From CAZTEB01 sp964612735 (GTDB lineage Bacteria; Patescibacteriota; Microgenomatia; UBA1400; PJMF01), in contig CAZTEB010000021.1 of the NCBI GenBank assembly GCA_964612735.1, positions 1 to 14,596 of the forward strand: a DNA stretch of 14,596 nt. The letters run 5' to 3'. This document shows positions 6,656-13,485 of the stretch, one piece after another. The number at the start of each line of letters is the position of its first letter. Position 1 is the stretch's first letter. The position numbers were made by a program, and so were the translations under genes. Below the pieces are notes generated by a model that saw only the letters and a program-made list of their open reading frames with translations, did no database searches and was not told the DNA's origin.

Positions 6656-7447
6656 GTGTCTAAATATCTGCAGATTTTCACCATAGCTTGGCAAAATGGC
6701 TTCGTGTACCGCCTCAGCTTCATGATGTGGCGATTTCGCCAATTACTCACCACATTAATGTCGCTAACTATCTGGATGACGGTATACGCCCACCAAGACA
6801 CTACATTCGGCTACACCCAAGAAAGTATGATCACGTACATATTTCTAGTGGCCATCCTCCAAAGCATAGTGATCACTACACCGCTACACAACTTAGCAGG
6901 AGAGGTGTATTCAGGAGATATCAGCAAGCTACTGGTAAAACCACTAGGACTGTTTCGATATCTAGCAGCCCGAGAAGTTGCCGACAAGCTGCTTAACATC
7001 AGTTTTGTGATATTAGAGACGGTAGCGCTTTACTTCATTTTTAAGCCGAATATCTTGCTACCAAACTTCGAGGTAGCGGTTGTCTTTGCCTTCTGGACAT
7101 TGGGTGCAATCATCTTACACTTCTTCATCTCTGTCTTGTTTGGTGCTATCGGATTCTGGAGTCCAAATGCCTGGGGACCAAAATTTTTATTCTTCATGAT
7201 CATTGAGTTCACCATCGGTAAACTATTTCCCCTCGACATCTTCCCCGACATCATCCAGAAAATACTCTACGCCACACCACTGCCTTATTTAGCTTTTGCC
7301 CAGACACAACTTTTCATGGGTAGAATAGCTGCAGATGACATCATGCCAAACACGGTGATACTCTTGTTTTGGATCATTGTGCTATACCTCGTCACCATCA
7401 CCGTTTGGCGAAAGGGACTACGAGACTATGCCGCTACTGGTCACTAA
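6656..7447 (+). CDS. ABC-2 family exporter permease, second subunit A (A')
   Basis: A 263-aa six-helix membrane protein, paralogous to the product of the gene at 4016. Shared landmarks are the N-terminus (SKYLQIFTI), the cytoplasmic motif SGDISKLLVKPLG (86-98), FPDIIQKILYATPLPYLAF late in the protein, and the end VWRKGLRDYAATG. The start is GTG at 6656. The first ATG in frame, at 6722, would cut into the first transmembrane segment, and the GTG start lines up with the paralogue. No SD is visible. It follows the ATPase by 15 bases and precedes its partner by 6, so the pair is very likely co-transcribed with the ATPase. Confidence 0.85.
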   Translation: MSKYLQIFTIAWQNGFVYRLSFMMWRFRQLLTTLMSLTIWMTVYAHQDTTFGYTQESMITYIFLVAILQSIVITTPLHNLAGEVYSGDISKLLVKPLGLFRYLAAREVADKLLNISFVILETVALYFIFKPNILLPNFEVAVVFAFWTLGAIILHFFISVLFGAIGFWSPNAWGPKFLFFMIIEFTIGKLFPLDIFPDIIQKILYATPLPYLAFAQTQLFMGRIAADDIMPNTVILLFWIIVLYLVTITVWRKGLRDYAATGH

Positions 7448-7453
7448 AACACT

Positions 7454-8248
7454 ATGATACGACTCGCCACTTACTTCTCCGTGTGGAAACTACTGGCTGC
7501 AAACGAGCTCCAGAGAGCATTCATCAACCGCTACACCAACCTTATTTTTTTTAGTGGCAAAGCCATTCGGCTGGGCATCTCGCTGGCATTTTTACTACTT
7601 CTCAGAAGTTCCATCTCACAGTTTAGTGACTACACATCTGATCAAATTCTAATCTTTTTCTTAACCTATCACTTTATTGATCTGGTCACTCAAACACTCT
7701 ATCGCGGCGTCTATACCTTCAGTTACAAAATACGAAGTGGCGAGTTTGACTTTGACCTTGCCAAGCCGATTAACCCTTTATTTCAAGCTTTAGTAGGAAA
7801 GCCAGATGCCAATGATGCACTCTTCTTCATTCCAAGCCTTCTAGTGGCACTTGCAATTGGTTTGCAGTTGGACATAACTATCACGACAGTGTCACTACTG
7901 TGGTATCTAGTGCTGTTCTGCAACGGGTTACTACTAGCTACTAGTCTCAACATCGTAGTACTAACGATCGGCGTACTCACGACTGAAGTCGATGGTATTA
8001 TCTGGATGTATCGTGACATCAGTAAGCTCGGGCAGTTCCCGGTTTCGATCTACATGGAGCCAGTACGACTAGTACTTTTCTTTGTGGTTCCGATCGGAAC
8101 CATGATTTCGGTGCCAGCAGAAGCACTACTCGGTGTTCCAAGTACAACTGGCTACACACTGGCCCTAGCACTGGGTGCTGGATCACTGATCGTAAGCACT
8201 TCACTTTGGAAGTGGGCCCTTAAGAGGTATGCCTCAGCCAGTAGCTGA
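7454..8248 (+). CDS. ABC-2 family exporter permease, second subunit B (B')
   Basis: A 264-aa membrane protein paralogous to the product of the gene at 4802. Common points are the cytoplasmic motif RSGEFDFDLAKPIN (94-107), the stretch around YRDISKLGQFPVS, VVPIGTMISVPAEALLG in the last third, and the C-terminal tail WKWALKRYASASS (compare WKHGLRRYSSASS in subunit B). It should pair with the A' subunit. The gene ends in TGA only four bases from the stop codon of rpsI on the other strand, and no intrinsic terminator is visible between them. Transcripts of the cassette probably run into the ribosomal operon as antisense, or stop by another mechanism. Confidence 0.85.
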   Translation: MIRLATYFSVWKLLAANELQRAFINRYTNLIFFSGKAIRLGISLAFLLLLRSSISQFSDYTSDQILIFFLTYHFIDLVTQTLYRGVYTFSYKIRSGEFDFDLAKPINPLFQALVGKPDANDALFFIPSLLVALAIGLQLDITITTVSLLWYLVLFCNGLLLATSLNIVVLTIGVLTTEVDGIIWMYRDISKLGQFPVSIYMEPVRLVLFFVVPIGTMISVPAEALLGVPSTTGYTLALALGAGSLIVSTSLWKWALKRYASASS

Positions 8249-8252
8249 GAGG

Positions 8253-8777
8253 TTATCGCTTTGGAGATTGTCGCTTGCGTCGGGCTTTACCACCCATGCC
8301 GATCTTTCGAGTTTCCTTCATTCTGTCATCTCGAGTTAACAGACCAACCTTCTTGAGAATAGGCTTGAGCTCTGGATCGTGTGCAACCAATGCACGAGCG
8401 ATACCATGTCGCACGGCATCAAGCTGAGCTGCTACACCCGAACCAGCTACCTTAACGACTATTGTAAACTTGCCTTGTAGTTCAGTTAATTGAAGCGGCT
8501 CGTTATAGAGTGAAGGGGCATTGATAACACCATCAAAATACTTTCCAGCTGCGATATCATTAACGATGAAGTCGCCAGGCTGTTGATACAGTCGAACTCG
8601 AGCACTAGCTACTTTTCGCCGACCTACTCCCTCAGTAAACTTAACATTTGGAGGTGTAAAGGAAGGTGAAGCATCTAAAGCATCACGATTTTGAGATTGA
8701 GAAGACTGAGCTTCGCTTCGAGCCTTCTTTATAACTTTTTTGACTTTGGTCTGTTTTTTACTTAGTTTTCTTGCCAT
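8253..8777 (-). CDS. rpsI: 30S ribosomal protein S9, with basic N-terminal extension
   Basis: The 174-aa S9 protein of the small ribosomal subunit, whose C-terminal tail reaches the P-site tRNA. Core motifs are GRRKVASARVRLY (52-64), the glycine/alanine turn and helix GSGVAAQLDAVRHGIARAL (112-130) and LLTRDDRMKETRKIG (146-160). The last two residues, K-R, contact tRNA and are kept. The usual length is about 130 aa. The extra 45-50 residues at the front are Lys-rich at first (KLSKKQTKVKKVIKKAR) and then Ser/Gln/Pro-rich, so probably disordered. No Met or other good start lies at the core border, so the extension is likely real. It is the last gene of the cluster, 13 bases after rplM, without a clear SD. 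Confidence 0.95.
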   Translation of the reverse strand: MARKLSKKQTKVKKVIKKARSEAQSSQSQNRDALDASPSFTPPNVKFTEGVGRRKVASARVRLYQQPGDFIVNDIAAGKYFDGVINAPSLYNEPLQLTELQGKFTIVVKVAGSGVAAQLDAVRHGIARALVAHDPELKPILKKVGLLTRDDRMKETRKIGMGGKARRKRQSPKR

Positions 8778-8790
8778 ATGTTAGTTCTGG

Positions 8791-9219
8791 TTAGTGAGTA
8801 CTGCCTCCCAATTGAGACTCATGCTTGTGTTCTGCTCCAGCATATATCTTAAGTCGAGTCATTCTGTGTTGACGCAATCTGTTCTTAGGTAGCATGTTGT
8901 ATACAGCCTTCTTGATAATGCGCTCAGGAAAACGCTGGCGCAGTTCTGAGAGTGTCTGCTCTTTAATACCACCAGGATGATTGGTGTGACGATAATATAC
9001 TTTATCAGTCTCTTTAGTGCCAGTCACCGCTACTTTAGCAGCGTTAACCACTACTACGAAGTCACCGGCGTCTATATTTGGCGTATAGGTAGGCTTGCGC
9101 TTACCAGTTAGCAGCTGAGCAATTTCAGAAGCAACCCTACCCAAGGTACGACCATCAACATCAACTAGATGCCAAGATCGCTCAACTTCTCCGATTTTTT
9201 GTGAGTACGTCTTTTTCAT
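8791..9219 (-). CDS. rplM: 50S ribosomal protein L13
   Basis: The 142-aa L13 protein, an early-assembly protein of the large subunit. Its length is the family standard. Typical parts are WHLVDVDGRTLGRVASEIA (16-34), LLTGKRKPTYTPNIDAGDFV (36-55), YYRHTNHPGGIKEQTL (75-90) and AVYNMLPKNRLRQHRMTRLKIYAG (105-128, split by the usual loop), near the C-terminus. It lies three bases after rplQ and 13 before rpsI. The rplM-rpsI pair is conserved across bacteria. Many bacteria place truA between rplQ and rplM; here truA is absent from that position. No SD is visible, so translation is likely coupled to rplQ. Confidence 0.96.
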   Translation of the reverse strand: MKKTYSQKIGEVERSWHLVDVDGRTLGRVASEIAQLLTGKRKPTYTPNIDAGDFVVVVNAAKVAVTGTKETDKVYYRHTNHPGGIKEQTLSELRQRFPERIIKKAVYNMLPKNRLRQHRMTRLKIYAGAEHKHESQLGGSTH

Positions 9220-9222
9220 AGC

Positions 9223-9771
9223 TTACTTCTTTGCTACCTTCTTGGTGCTACTAGCAGACTTTTTGGTCGTACTAGCAACCTTCTTTTTTGATGTAGCAGC
9301 CAACTTAGTCTTAGTAGTTTTCTTCTCAGTAGACTTCTTCGCAGTAGATGCAGCTGCCACAGCTTTTTTCTTAGCTGGGTGCTTGGCACCACTCTTGAGC
9401 GTGCCAAGGCTTTCGATCTTTTCTACGAAAGATACTTTGATCAACGGTGTCTTATCTCCACGACGGACGCCCATAGTGGTCGTAGTCGTAAATCCAGAGC
9501 TTCTACCCTTAAGCTTTGGTGCTATCTTTTCTACAAGTGTGTTAACGACGTCTCGCTTGCCAAAGAAGCGATGAAGTTGTCTTCTTGTAGAAACTGAATC
9601 TTGTGCAGCCTTTGCCACCATTTTATCAGTAAGACGCTTTAACTCACGGGCCTTAGCTCGGGTCGTAGTCACCTCACCGTGCACCACCAACGATCGCACC
9701 AAGTTCATCAGCAAAGCCTTGCGATGCTTGGTATCTCTACCGAAGTGGTTGGTGCTATATCTATGTCGCAT
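9223..9771 (-). CDS. rplQ: 50S ribosomal protein L17 with a histone-like Lys/Ala tail
   Basis: L17 lies near the peptide exit tunnel of the large subunit. Residues 1-120 are the normal protein: MRHRYSTNHFGRDTKHRKAL at the start, then VTTTRAKARELKRLTDKMV (34-52) and VEKIAPKLKGRSSGFT (80-95). Normal L17 ends at about 115-130 aa, while this one has 182. The added tail (about 122-182) is almost only Lys, Ala, Thr and Ser in repeats such as AKKKAVAAAS and STKKVAKK, like histone H1 tails, and is probably disordered and strongly positive. It could bind rRNA or DNA, which is inference. The gene follows rpoA by 21 bases. The GAGTATC before ATG is not a convincing SD. Confidence 0.95.
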   Translation of the reverse strand: MRHRYSTNHFGRDTKHRKALLMNLVRSLVVHGEVTTTRAKARELKRLTDKMVAKAAQDSVSTRRQLHRFFGKRDVVNTLVEKIAPKLKGRSSGFTTTTTMGVRRGDKTPLIKVSFVEKIESLGTLKSGAKHPAKKKAVAAASTAKKSTEKKTTKTKLAATSKKKVASTTKKSASSTKKVAKK

Positions 9772-9792
9772 GATACTCGATAAACTAAGTGA

Positions 9793-10737
9793 CTATTCGC
9801 CTAGTTGTACGCCTTTCTTTGCCAGTGCATCGTTGATGACATCCACGCTCTTCTCACCAAGGTTCTTAACCTTAGCAATAGTAGCACTAGGTGTATCAAC
9901 CAAATCTCCCACAGTCTTGAAGCCACCCTTTCGAAGAGCATTCGCAATTCTAGTAGGTAAATCAAGCTCCTCAACAGTCAGTCGAAGTGTCTCTGCTTCC
10001 TCTGGACTAAGCTCCTCAGTTACTTCCTCAACTTCTGGAAGTGAAGGATTAAACAACTGAGTGAACTGCTTTGCCAAAATAGTAGCAGCTTGCTTGACAG
10101 CATCTAATGGTGAAATGGTGCCATCGGTAGTGACCTTCATCACGATCTTGTCGTAGTCTGTTCGACGACCAACTCGAGTAGCTTCTACTTCATACGTGAC
10201 TCGAATTACTGGGCTAAATGTAGCATCAATGGGAATCTCTCCGATCACTGCACTAGTTCTATCAGCAGCCATCAAGTAACCCATGCCAGACTCTGCAGTC
10301 ATCTCGACTGAAAGAGTGGCGCCCTTGCTCAAAGTAGCCAAAACTAAATCAGTGTTAATAATCTCAGCACCAGCTTCACACTCTACATCGGCAGCAGTGA
10401 CCTCACCTGGACCCTTTGCAGAAAGCCTCAAAGTCAGAGGCTGACTCGATGTTGATGCGATGCGCAGCTGCTTAATGTTTAAGATCAACTCTAGGACATC
10501 TTCGCTAACACCCTCAAGACCAGTGTACTGATGATCAACGCCATCAATTTTAACAGTCGTGATAGCGTGACCTGGTAGCGAAGTGAGCAATACTCGTCGC
10601 AACGCGTTACCAAGCGTGTGGCCATACCCTTGCTCCAATGGCTCAATCACCAATGTAGCTGTACTACCTGTTGATTCCACCGCACTCACCTCAAACGTGG
10701 GGTTCATGGGTGGGTAGTTGGTCAATGCATTTGACAT
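9793..10737 (-). CDS. rpoA: RNA polymerase alpha subunit
   Basis: The 314-aa alpha subunit, which dimerises to start assembly of RNA polymerase and contacts promoter DNA and activators. The N-terminal domain (about 12-230) shows the dimerisation helix GYGHTLGNALRRVLLTSLPG (37-56) and EGVSEDVLELILNIKQLR (75-92). An acidic linker at about 234-250 leads to the C-terminal domain at 254-314. There the UP-element contact residues R263, N266, G294 and K296 (as in E. coli R265, N268, G296, K298) are kept in LPTRIANALRKGGF and KNLGEKSVDVI. The CTD could therefore still read A/T-rich UP elements, such as the one suggested before the small RNA. The gene has a strong SD (AAAGGAG at 10743-10749) and a leader hairpin, unlike most of its neighbours. 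Confidence 0.97.
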   Translation of the reverse strand: MSNALTNYPPMNPTFEVSAVESTGSTATLVIEPLEQGYGHTLGNALRRVLLTSLPGHAITTVKIDGVDHQYTGLEGVSEDVLELILNIKQLRIASTSSQPLTLRLSAKGPGEVTAADVECEAGAEIINTDLVLATLSKGATLSVEMTAESGMGYLMAADRTSAVIGEIPIDATFSPVIRVTYEVEATRVGRRTDYDKIVMKVTTDGTISPLDAVKQAATILAKQFTQLFNPSLPEVEEVTEELSPEEAETLRLTVEELDLPTRIANALRKGGFKTVGDLVDTPSATIAKVKNLGEKSVDVINDALAKKGVQLGE

Positions 10738-10742
10738 ATATG

Positions 10743-10749
10743 CTCCTTT
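10743..10749 (-). promoter_or_regulatory. Strong Shine-Dalgarno of rpoA
   Basis: AAAGGAG on the minus strand, five bases before the ATG of rpoA. It is the clearest ribosome binding site in the minus-strand cluster and contrasts with the SD-less starts of infA, map, rpmJ, rpsM, rpsK, rplQ, rplM and rpsI. It may give independent, stronger translation of the polymerase subunit. Confidence 0.75.
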
Positions 10750-10759
10750 GTTTCTCCCC

Positions 10760-10776
10760 CTCTCAAATCCTGAGAG
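10760..10776 (-). repeat. Hairpin in the rpsD-rpoA gap
   Basis: CTCTCA and TGAGAG form a perfect six-pair stem with a five-base loop in the 59-base gap between rpsD and rpoA. No T run follows on either strand, so it does not look like an intrinsic terminator. It could be a processing site or an mRNA stability element that separates rpoA expression from rpsD. Confidence 0.5.
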
Positions 10777-10796
10777 AGTCTGTTTCTAGATTACTA

Positions 10797-11402
10797 CTAC
10801 CTCGAGTAAAACTCGACTATTAATTGTTCTTGTATGTTTTCAGTAATGTCATCACGCTGTGGCAGCTGTTTAATAGTCCCAACGGGGCCCTTAACCTGCA
10901 GCCACTCTGGAGCTGCTGCCGCCTCTTTTAGTGCTTCTGCTACCACGGGGATTGAAGTGCTCTTGCTTCTAAGACTGAGCACATCACCCACTTTAACCTG
11001 GTAGGAAGGAATGCTCATCTTGGTATCATTTACCATCACATGATTATGAGCGACCAACTGACGAGCTGCCGCACGAGTAGGAGCCCAACCTAATCGATAT
11101 ACCACGTTGTCGAGTCTGCGCTCGAGCAAACTCAGCAGAGCTGAACCAGTTGCAGTAGGATTCTTACTAGCTTCTCTGTACAGGCGTCTTAGCTGCTTTT
11201 CCAAAACACCATAGAGATACTTCACTTTTTGCTTTTCTTTAAGCTGCACGCCAAAGTTAGACAGCTTGCCACGACCGCGTGCGCCATGCTGACCAGGCTT
11301 TACGCTCAACCTACGAGCAACTTTAAGCGCGTTACTCTTCAGTCCGAGGTCTTCACCCACTTTTCGAGCTAGCTTGTTTTTTGGTCCTGTGTATCGTGCC
11401 AT
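10797..11402 (-). CDS. rpsD: 30S ribosomal protein S4
   Basis: The 201-aa S4 protein, which starts assembly of the small subunit by binding the 5' domain of 16S rRNA. The start MARYTGPKNKLARKVGEDLG lacks the four-cysteine zinc site of the C+ form, so this is the zinc-free type. VKPGQHGARGRGKLSNFGVQ (34-53) is conserved. The S4 RNA-binding domain runs from about 92 to 155 (LLERRLDNVVYRLGW, TRAAARQLVAHNHVMVN). The C-terminal FYSR is typical. S4 controls its own operon in some bacteria, but I see no element here that proves it. The gene lies five bases after rpsK; AGG about nine bases before ATG is a weak SD. Confidence 0.97.
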   Translation of the reverse strand: MARYTGPKNKLARKVGEDLGLKSNALKVARRLSVKPGQHGARGRGKLSNFGVQLKEKQKVKYLYGVLEKQLRRLYREASKNPTATGSALLSLLERRLDNVVYRLGWAPTRAAARQLVAHNHVMVNDTKMSIPSYQVKVGDVLSLRSKSTSIPVVAEALKEAAAAPEWLQVKGPVGTIKQLPQRDDITENIQEQLIVEFYSR

Positions 11403-11407
11403 GTCTA

Positions 11408-11806
11408 TTACCTGTTATGTTTTGGTTTTCTTGGTCTAGTACCATTGTGAGGAACTGGTGTGTTGTCCACGATCATTCCCACTTTAATTCTTTGAGCTTT
11501 GACAACTCGCAAGGCCACATCTCTACCTGGGCCTGGGCCCTTGATGTAGATATCCATCTGCTGCATACCGTACACCCGAGCTTTATTGATAGCATTTTCG
11601 ACGGTAATTGTAGCTGCATATGGTGTTGATTTGCGTGAACCAGCAAAACCCGCTTCACCTGTAGAAGCCCAACACAGTACACCACCCTTGTCATCAGTGA
11701 TGCTCACCAGAGTGTTGTTAAATGTAGCGGTCACGTACATTCTGCCCTTAGGAACAGCTTTAGTAACCTTTTTTTTGCTTGTTGGGCGTTTTGTAGTTCG
11801 TGCCAT
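11408..11806 (-). CDS. rpsK: 30S ribosomal protein S11
   Basis: The 132-aa S11 protein of the small-subunit platform, where it touches the mRNA exit region and 16S rRNA. The hallmark stretches are present: ATFNNTLVSITDDKGGVLCW (27-46), STGEAGFAGSRKSTPYAA (48-65), IYIKGPGPGRDVALRVV (86-102) and the C-terminal PVPHNGTRPRKPKHNR. Length and ends are standard, with a short basic N-terminus. The start codon is only three bases after the stop of rpsM (TAA CGT ATG on the minus strand) without an SD, which indicates coupling to rpsM translation. Confidence 0.97.
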   Translation of the reverse strand: MARTTKRPTSKKKVTKAVPKGRMYVTATFNNTLVSITDDKGGVLCWASTGEAGFAGSRKSTPYAATITVENAINKARVYGMQQMDIYIKGPGPGRDVALRVVKAQRIKVGMIVDNTPVPHNGTRPRKPKHNR

Positions 11807-11809
11807 ACG

Positions 11810-12220
11810 TTATTTCTTTGCCTTAGCTGCATCTAGTTTGGCTGCCATTTCTTTGGTCATAGCTCCAACGGTCTTACGTCGACCACCACCTCGAGCCGTA
11901 CGAGAATTAGTTCGAGTTCTTTGACCACGGGCTGGCATACCAGCGCTATGTCGAGAACCACGATAGCTCTTAACTCGCTTAAGGCGCTCAATATTATCAT
12001 TAATGACTCTTCGGAGATTACCTTCAAGTAGATATTTATCGAGCAAACGCTGAATAGTGTTTACTTCATCAGCGGTTAAATCTCGAGCTCGCTTATCAGG
12101 ATCTATCTTTGCCTGTTTGAGCACTTTTTCAGAAGTAGCCATACCAACCCCAAACACACTGGTAAGTGCGTAGAGCATCTTTTTGTTATCTGGTAAGTCG
12201 ACTCCAACGATACGTGCCAT
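11810..12220 (-). CDS. rpsM: 30S ribosomal protein S13
   Basis: The 136-aa S13 protein of the small-subunit head, which forms bridges to the large subunit and touches P-site tRNA. The helix-two-turn-helix region begins MARIVGVDLPDNKKMLYALT, and the tail motif GSRHSAGMPARGQRTRTNSR matches the tRNA-contacting region of the family. It is somewhat longer than the common 118-125 aa, with a C-terminal extension rich in Ala and Lys (TKEMAAKLDAAKAKK). It starts six bases after rpmJ without an SD and is probably transcribed from the promoter before rpmJ. Confidence 0.97.
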   Translation of the reverse strand: MARIVGVDLPDNKKMLYALTSVFGVGMATSEKVLKQAKIDPDKRARDLTADEVNTIQRLLDKYLLEGNLRRVINDNIERLKRVKSYRGSRHSAGMPARGQRTRTNSRTARGGGRRKTVGAMTKEMAAKLDAAKAKK

Positions 12221-12226
12221 AGAATG

Positions 12227-12340
12227 TTAGCCTTGACGCTGCTTATGTTTGCCGCGCTTGCACACTACGCGCAGTACGCCCTTTCGACGCACAAACTTGC
12301 AGTGATTACACATTTTGTGTAGTGATGATCGTACTTTCAT
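12227..12340 (-). CDS. rpmJ: 50S ribosomal protein L36
   Basis: A 37-aa protein, easily missed because of its size. The translation starts MKVRSSLHKMCNHCKFVRRK and ends KRGKHKQRQG. C11, C14, C27 and H32 form the C-x2-C-x12-C-x4-H zinc ribbon of the zinc-binding (C+) type of L36. It sits in the canonical place between infA and rpsM. A good promoter ends 12 bases before its ATG, so its mRNA leader would be only about five bases. No SD is present. Confidence 0.96.
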   Translation of the reverse strand: MKVRSSLHKMCNHCKFVRRKGVLRVVCKRGKHKQRQG

Positions 12341-12352
12341 AGCAAGGAGTGA

Positions 12353-12381
12353 ATGATACCCCAACTCGAGGTAACTGACAA
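12353..12381 (-). promoter_or_regulatory. Promoter before rpmJ
   Basis: On the minus strand TTGTCA (12376-12381, 5 of 6) and TATCAT (12353-12358, 5 of 6) are spaced by exactly 17 bp. The predicted start near 12346 leaves a leader of about five bases before the rpmJ ATG. It would allow rpmJ-rpsM-rpsK-rpsD to be transcribed apart from infA. Confidence 0.6.
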
Positions 12382-12382
12382 G

Positions 12383-12416
12383 GATCAATCTGACTGCGAA
12401 GGTCTTTGGATTGATC
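12383..12416 (-). repeat. Strong hairpin over the infA stop codon
   Basis: GATCAATC and GATTGATC are a perfect eight-base inverted repeat with an 18-base centre that can also pair GAC with GTC. The distal arm contains the TGA stop of infA. No T run follows on the minus strand, so it is not a classical terminator. It lies immediately before the -35 box of the rpmJ promoter and may protect the 3' end of an infA mRNA or mark a processing site. Confidence 0.55.
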
Positions 12417-12714
12417 TATAGGTTATTTTACACTTTCCGAGGTCATATTTAGATACATATCCTCGTACCTGGTCACCAGGCATAACGCGAATTCGATAGA
12501 GTCTCATTTTTCCAGCCAAGGTACCAACGAGTACTCGACCAACCATCTGAGGGACTTGCGAACTCTCTACTTTCACACGAAACATGGTGTTTGGCAGACA
12601 TTCTTCCACCACACCCTCTACCTCGAAACGGTCTACAGCTGCGGCTTTATCAGCCGTAGCGTCTACCTGACGCCTAGCCTTAGCTGCTCGCTTGTGATCT
12701 TGTACTTTTCCCAT
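12385..12714 (-). CDS. infA: Translation initiation factor IF-1 with N-terminal extension
   Basis: IF-1 binds the A site of the 30S subunit during initiation. The OB-fold core is at about 29-100: RFEVEGVVEECLPNTMFRVK (29-48), GKMRLYRIRVMPGDQVRGYV (68-87) and DLGKCKITYR (91-100), matching the family motifs. Normal IF-1 has about 72 residues and this protein has 109. About 28 residues precede the core and are very basic and Ala-rich (KVQDHKRAAKARRQVDATAD). A nine-residue tail follows it, and the loop at 51-66 is also longer than usual. No other Met exists before the core, so the long form is the best model. The promoter at 12723-12751 would start the mRNA at or within two bases of the ATG, so this initiation factor is itself probably made from a leaderless mRNA. 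Confidence 0.93.
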   Translation of the reverse strand: MGKVQDHKRAAKARRQVDATADKAAAVDRFEVEGVVEECLPNTMFRVKVESSQVPQMVGRVLVGTLAGKMRLYRIRVMPGDQVRGYVSKYDLGKCKITYRSIQRPSQSD

Positions 12715-12722
12715 AATTAGTT

Positions 12723-12751
12723 TGTATATTCTAACATATCAACTAGGTCAA
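12723..12751 (-). promoter_or_regulatory. Promoter giving a leaderless infA mRNA
   Basis: On the minus strand TTGACC (12746-12751, 5 of 6) and TATACA (12723-12728, 4 of 6) are 17 bp apart. The -35 overlaps the end of map. Only eight bases separate the -10 box from the ATG of infA, so transcription should begin at or next to the start codon. Confidence 0.5.
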
Positions 12752-13480
12752 CACCTCTGGCCCAGTCTTCGTCACCAACACTGTCTCTTCAAACATACCG
12801 CTTAAAGAACCATCTGCTGTGCGGTACGTCCAACCATCATCATCTACTACCACTTTGGGATCACCAGCCGTGTACATGATCTCTATTGCAACTGTCTGAC
12901 CTTCGACGAAAGCAACCTTCTTATCTCTGCGCTGAGCTACGCAAGGAATGCTGGGCTCCATATGCAGCTGCGTGCCAATGCCATGACCAGTAAGCTGGTA
13001 GACGGCGCCATAGCCTTCACTCTCCACCACTCGCTGCATAGCCTTGCTGACGTCATACACGCTAGTGCCCACTTTAGCTTTGTTAATGGCTTTCGTTAAT
13101 GACTGCTTACCAACACTCAAAAAATGCTGAGCTTGCCCAGATACCTCACCCACGCCAAAGGTCAAGGAAGTATCCAAGTGAAAGCCTTGATACAGCAACC
13201 CAACATCTATGGTGATGATGTCACCGTCTTCAACTGTTTTACCTTTGGGAATGCCGTGACACAACTCGTCGTTGCGCATGATGCAGGTGGCCCAGTCGTA
13301 ACCAGGCACAGTTGAAAAATTGGGCGTTGCGCCAACTTCTCGTATTAAACGTTGAGCCAATGACTCAATCTCTTCAAAATGAGCGCCAACCACAACGCTT
13401 TGTTTAAGCTGTTTTTTGACTGCGCGCAACAACTTACCGCCACTGCGCATGGCAGAGATTTTTGATGAGGAATCAGGCAT
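12743..13480 (-). CDS. map: Methionine aminopeptidase, type I
   Basis: A 245-aa enzyme that removes the initiator methionine from new proteins. The pita-bread fold residues are all visible: substrate His H75 in ELCHGIP, metal ligands D92 (ITIDVG) and D103 (HLDTSLTF), H166 (LTGHGIGTQLHMEPSIP), E200 (VAIEIM) and E231 (GMFEETVLVT), plus H173. There is no N-terminal zinc-finger extension, so this is the short cytosolic form. Its place between adk and infA is canonical, though here an unrelated gene separates it from adk. It ends 28 bases before infA. The ATG at 13480 lies five bases after a TATACT box, which suggests a leaderless mRNA. Confidence 0.96.
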   Translation of the reverse strand: MPDSSSKISAMRSGGKLLRAVKKQLKQSVVVGAHFEEIESLAQRLIREVGATPNFSTVPGYDWATCIMRNDELCHGIPKGKTVEDGDIITIDVGLLYQGFHLDTSLTFGVGEVSGQAQHFLSVGKQSLTKAINKAKVGTSVYDVSKAMQRVVESEGYGAVYQLTGHGIGTQLHMEPSIPCVAQRRDKKVAFVEGQTVAIEIMYTAGDPKVVVDDDGWTYRTADGSLSGMFEETVLVTKTGPEVLT

Positions 13481-13485
13481 AGCTT

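Noticed and set aside
9242..9574. A 110-residue open frame on the plus strand opposite rplQ
   Set aside because: It is a mirror of the Lys/Ala-rich L17 tail, giving a Val/Phe/Leu-rich product, with no start signal and no gene-like context.
10802..10816. TCGAGT-AAA-ACTCGA inverted repeat at the end of rpsD
   Set aside because: It lies inside codons for the conserved C-terminus and has no T run, so codon use alone may explain it.
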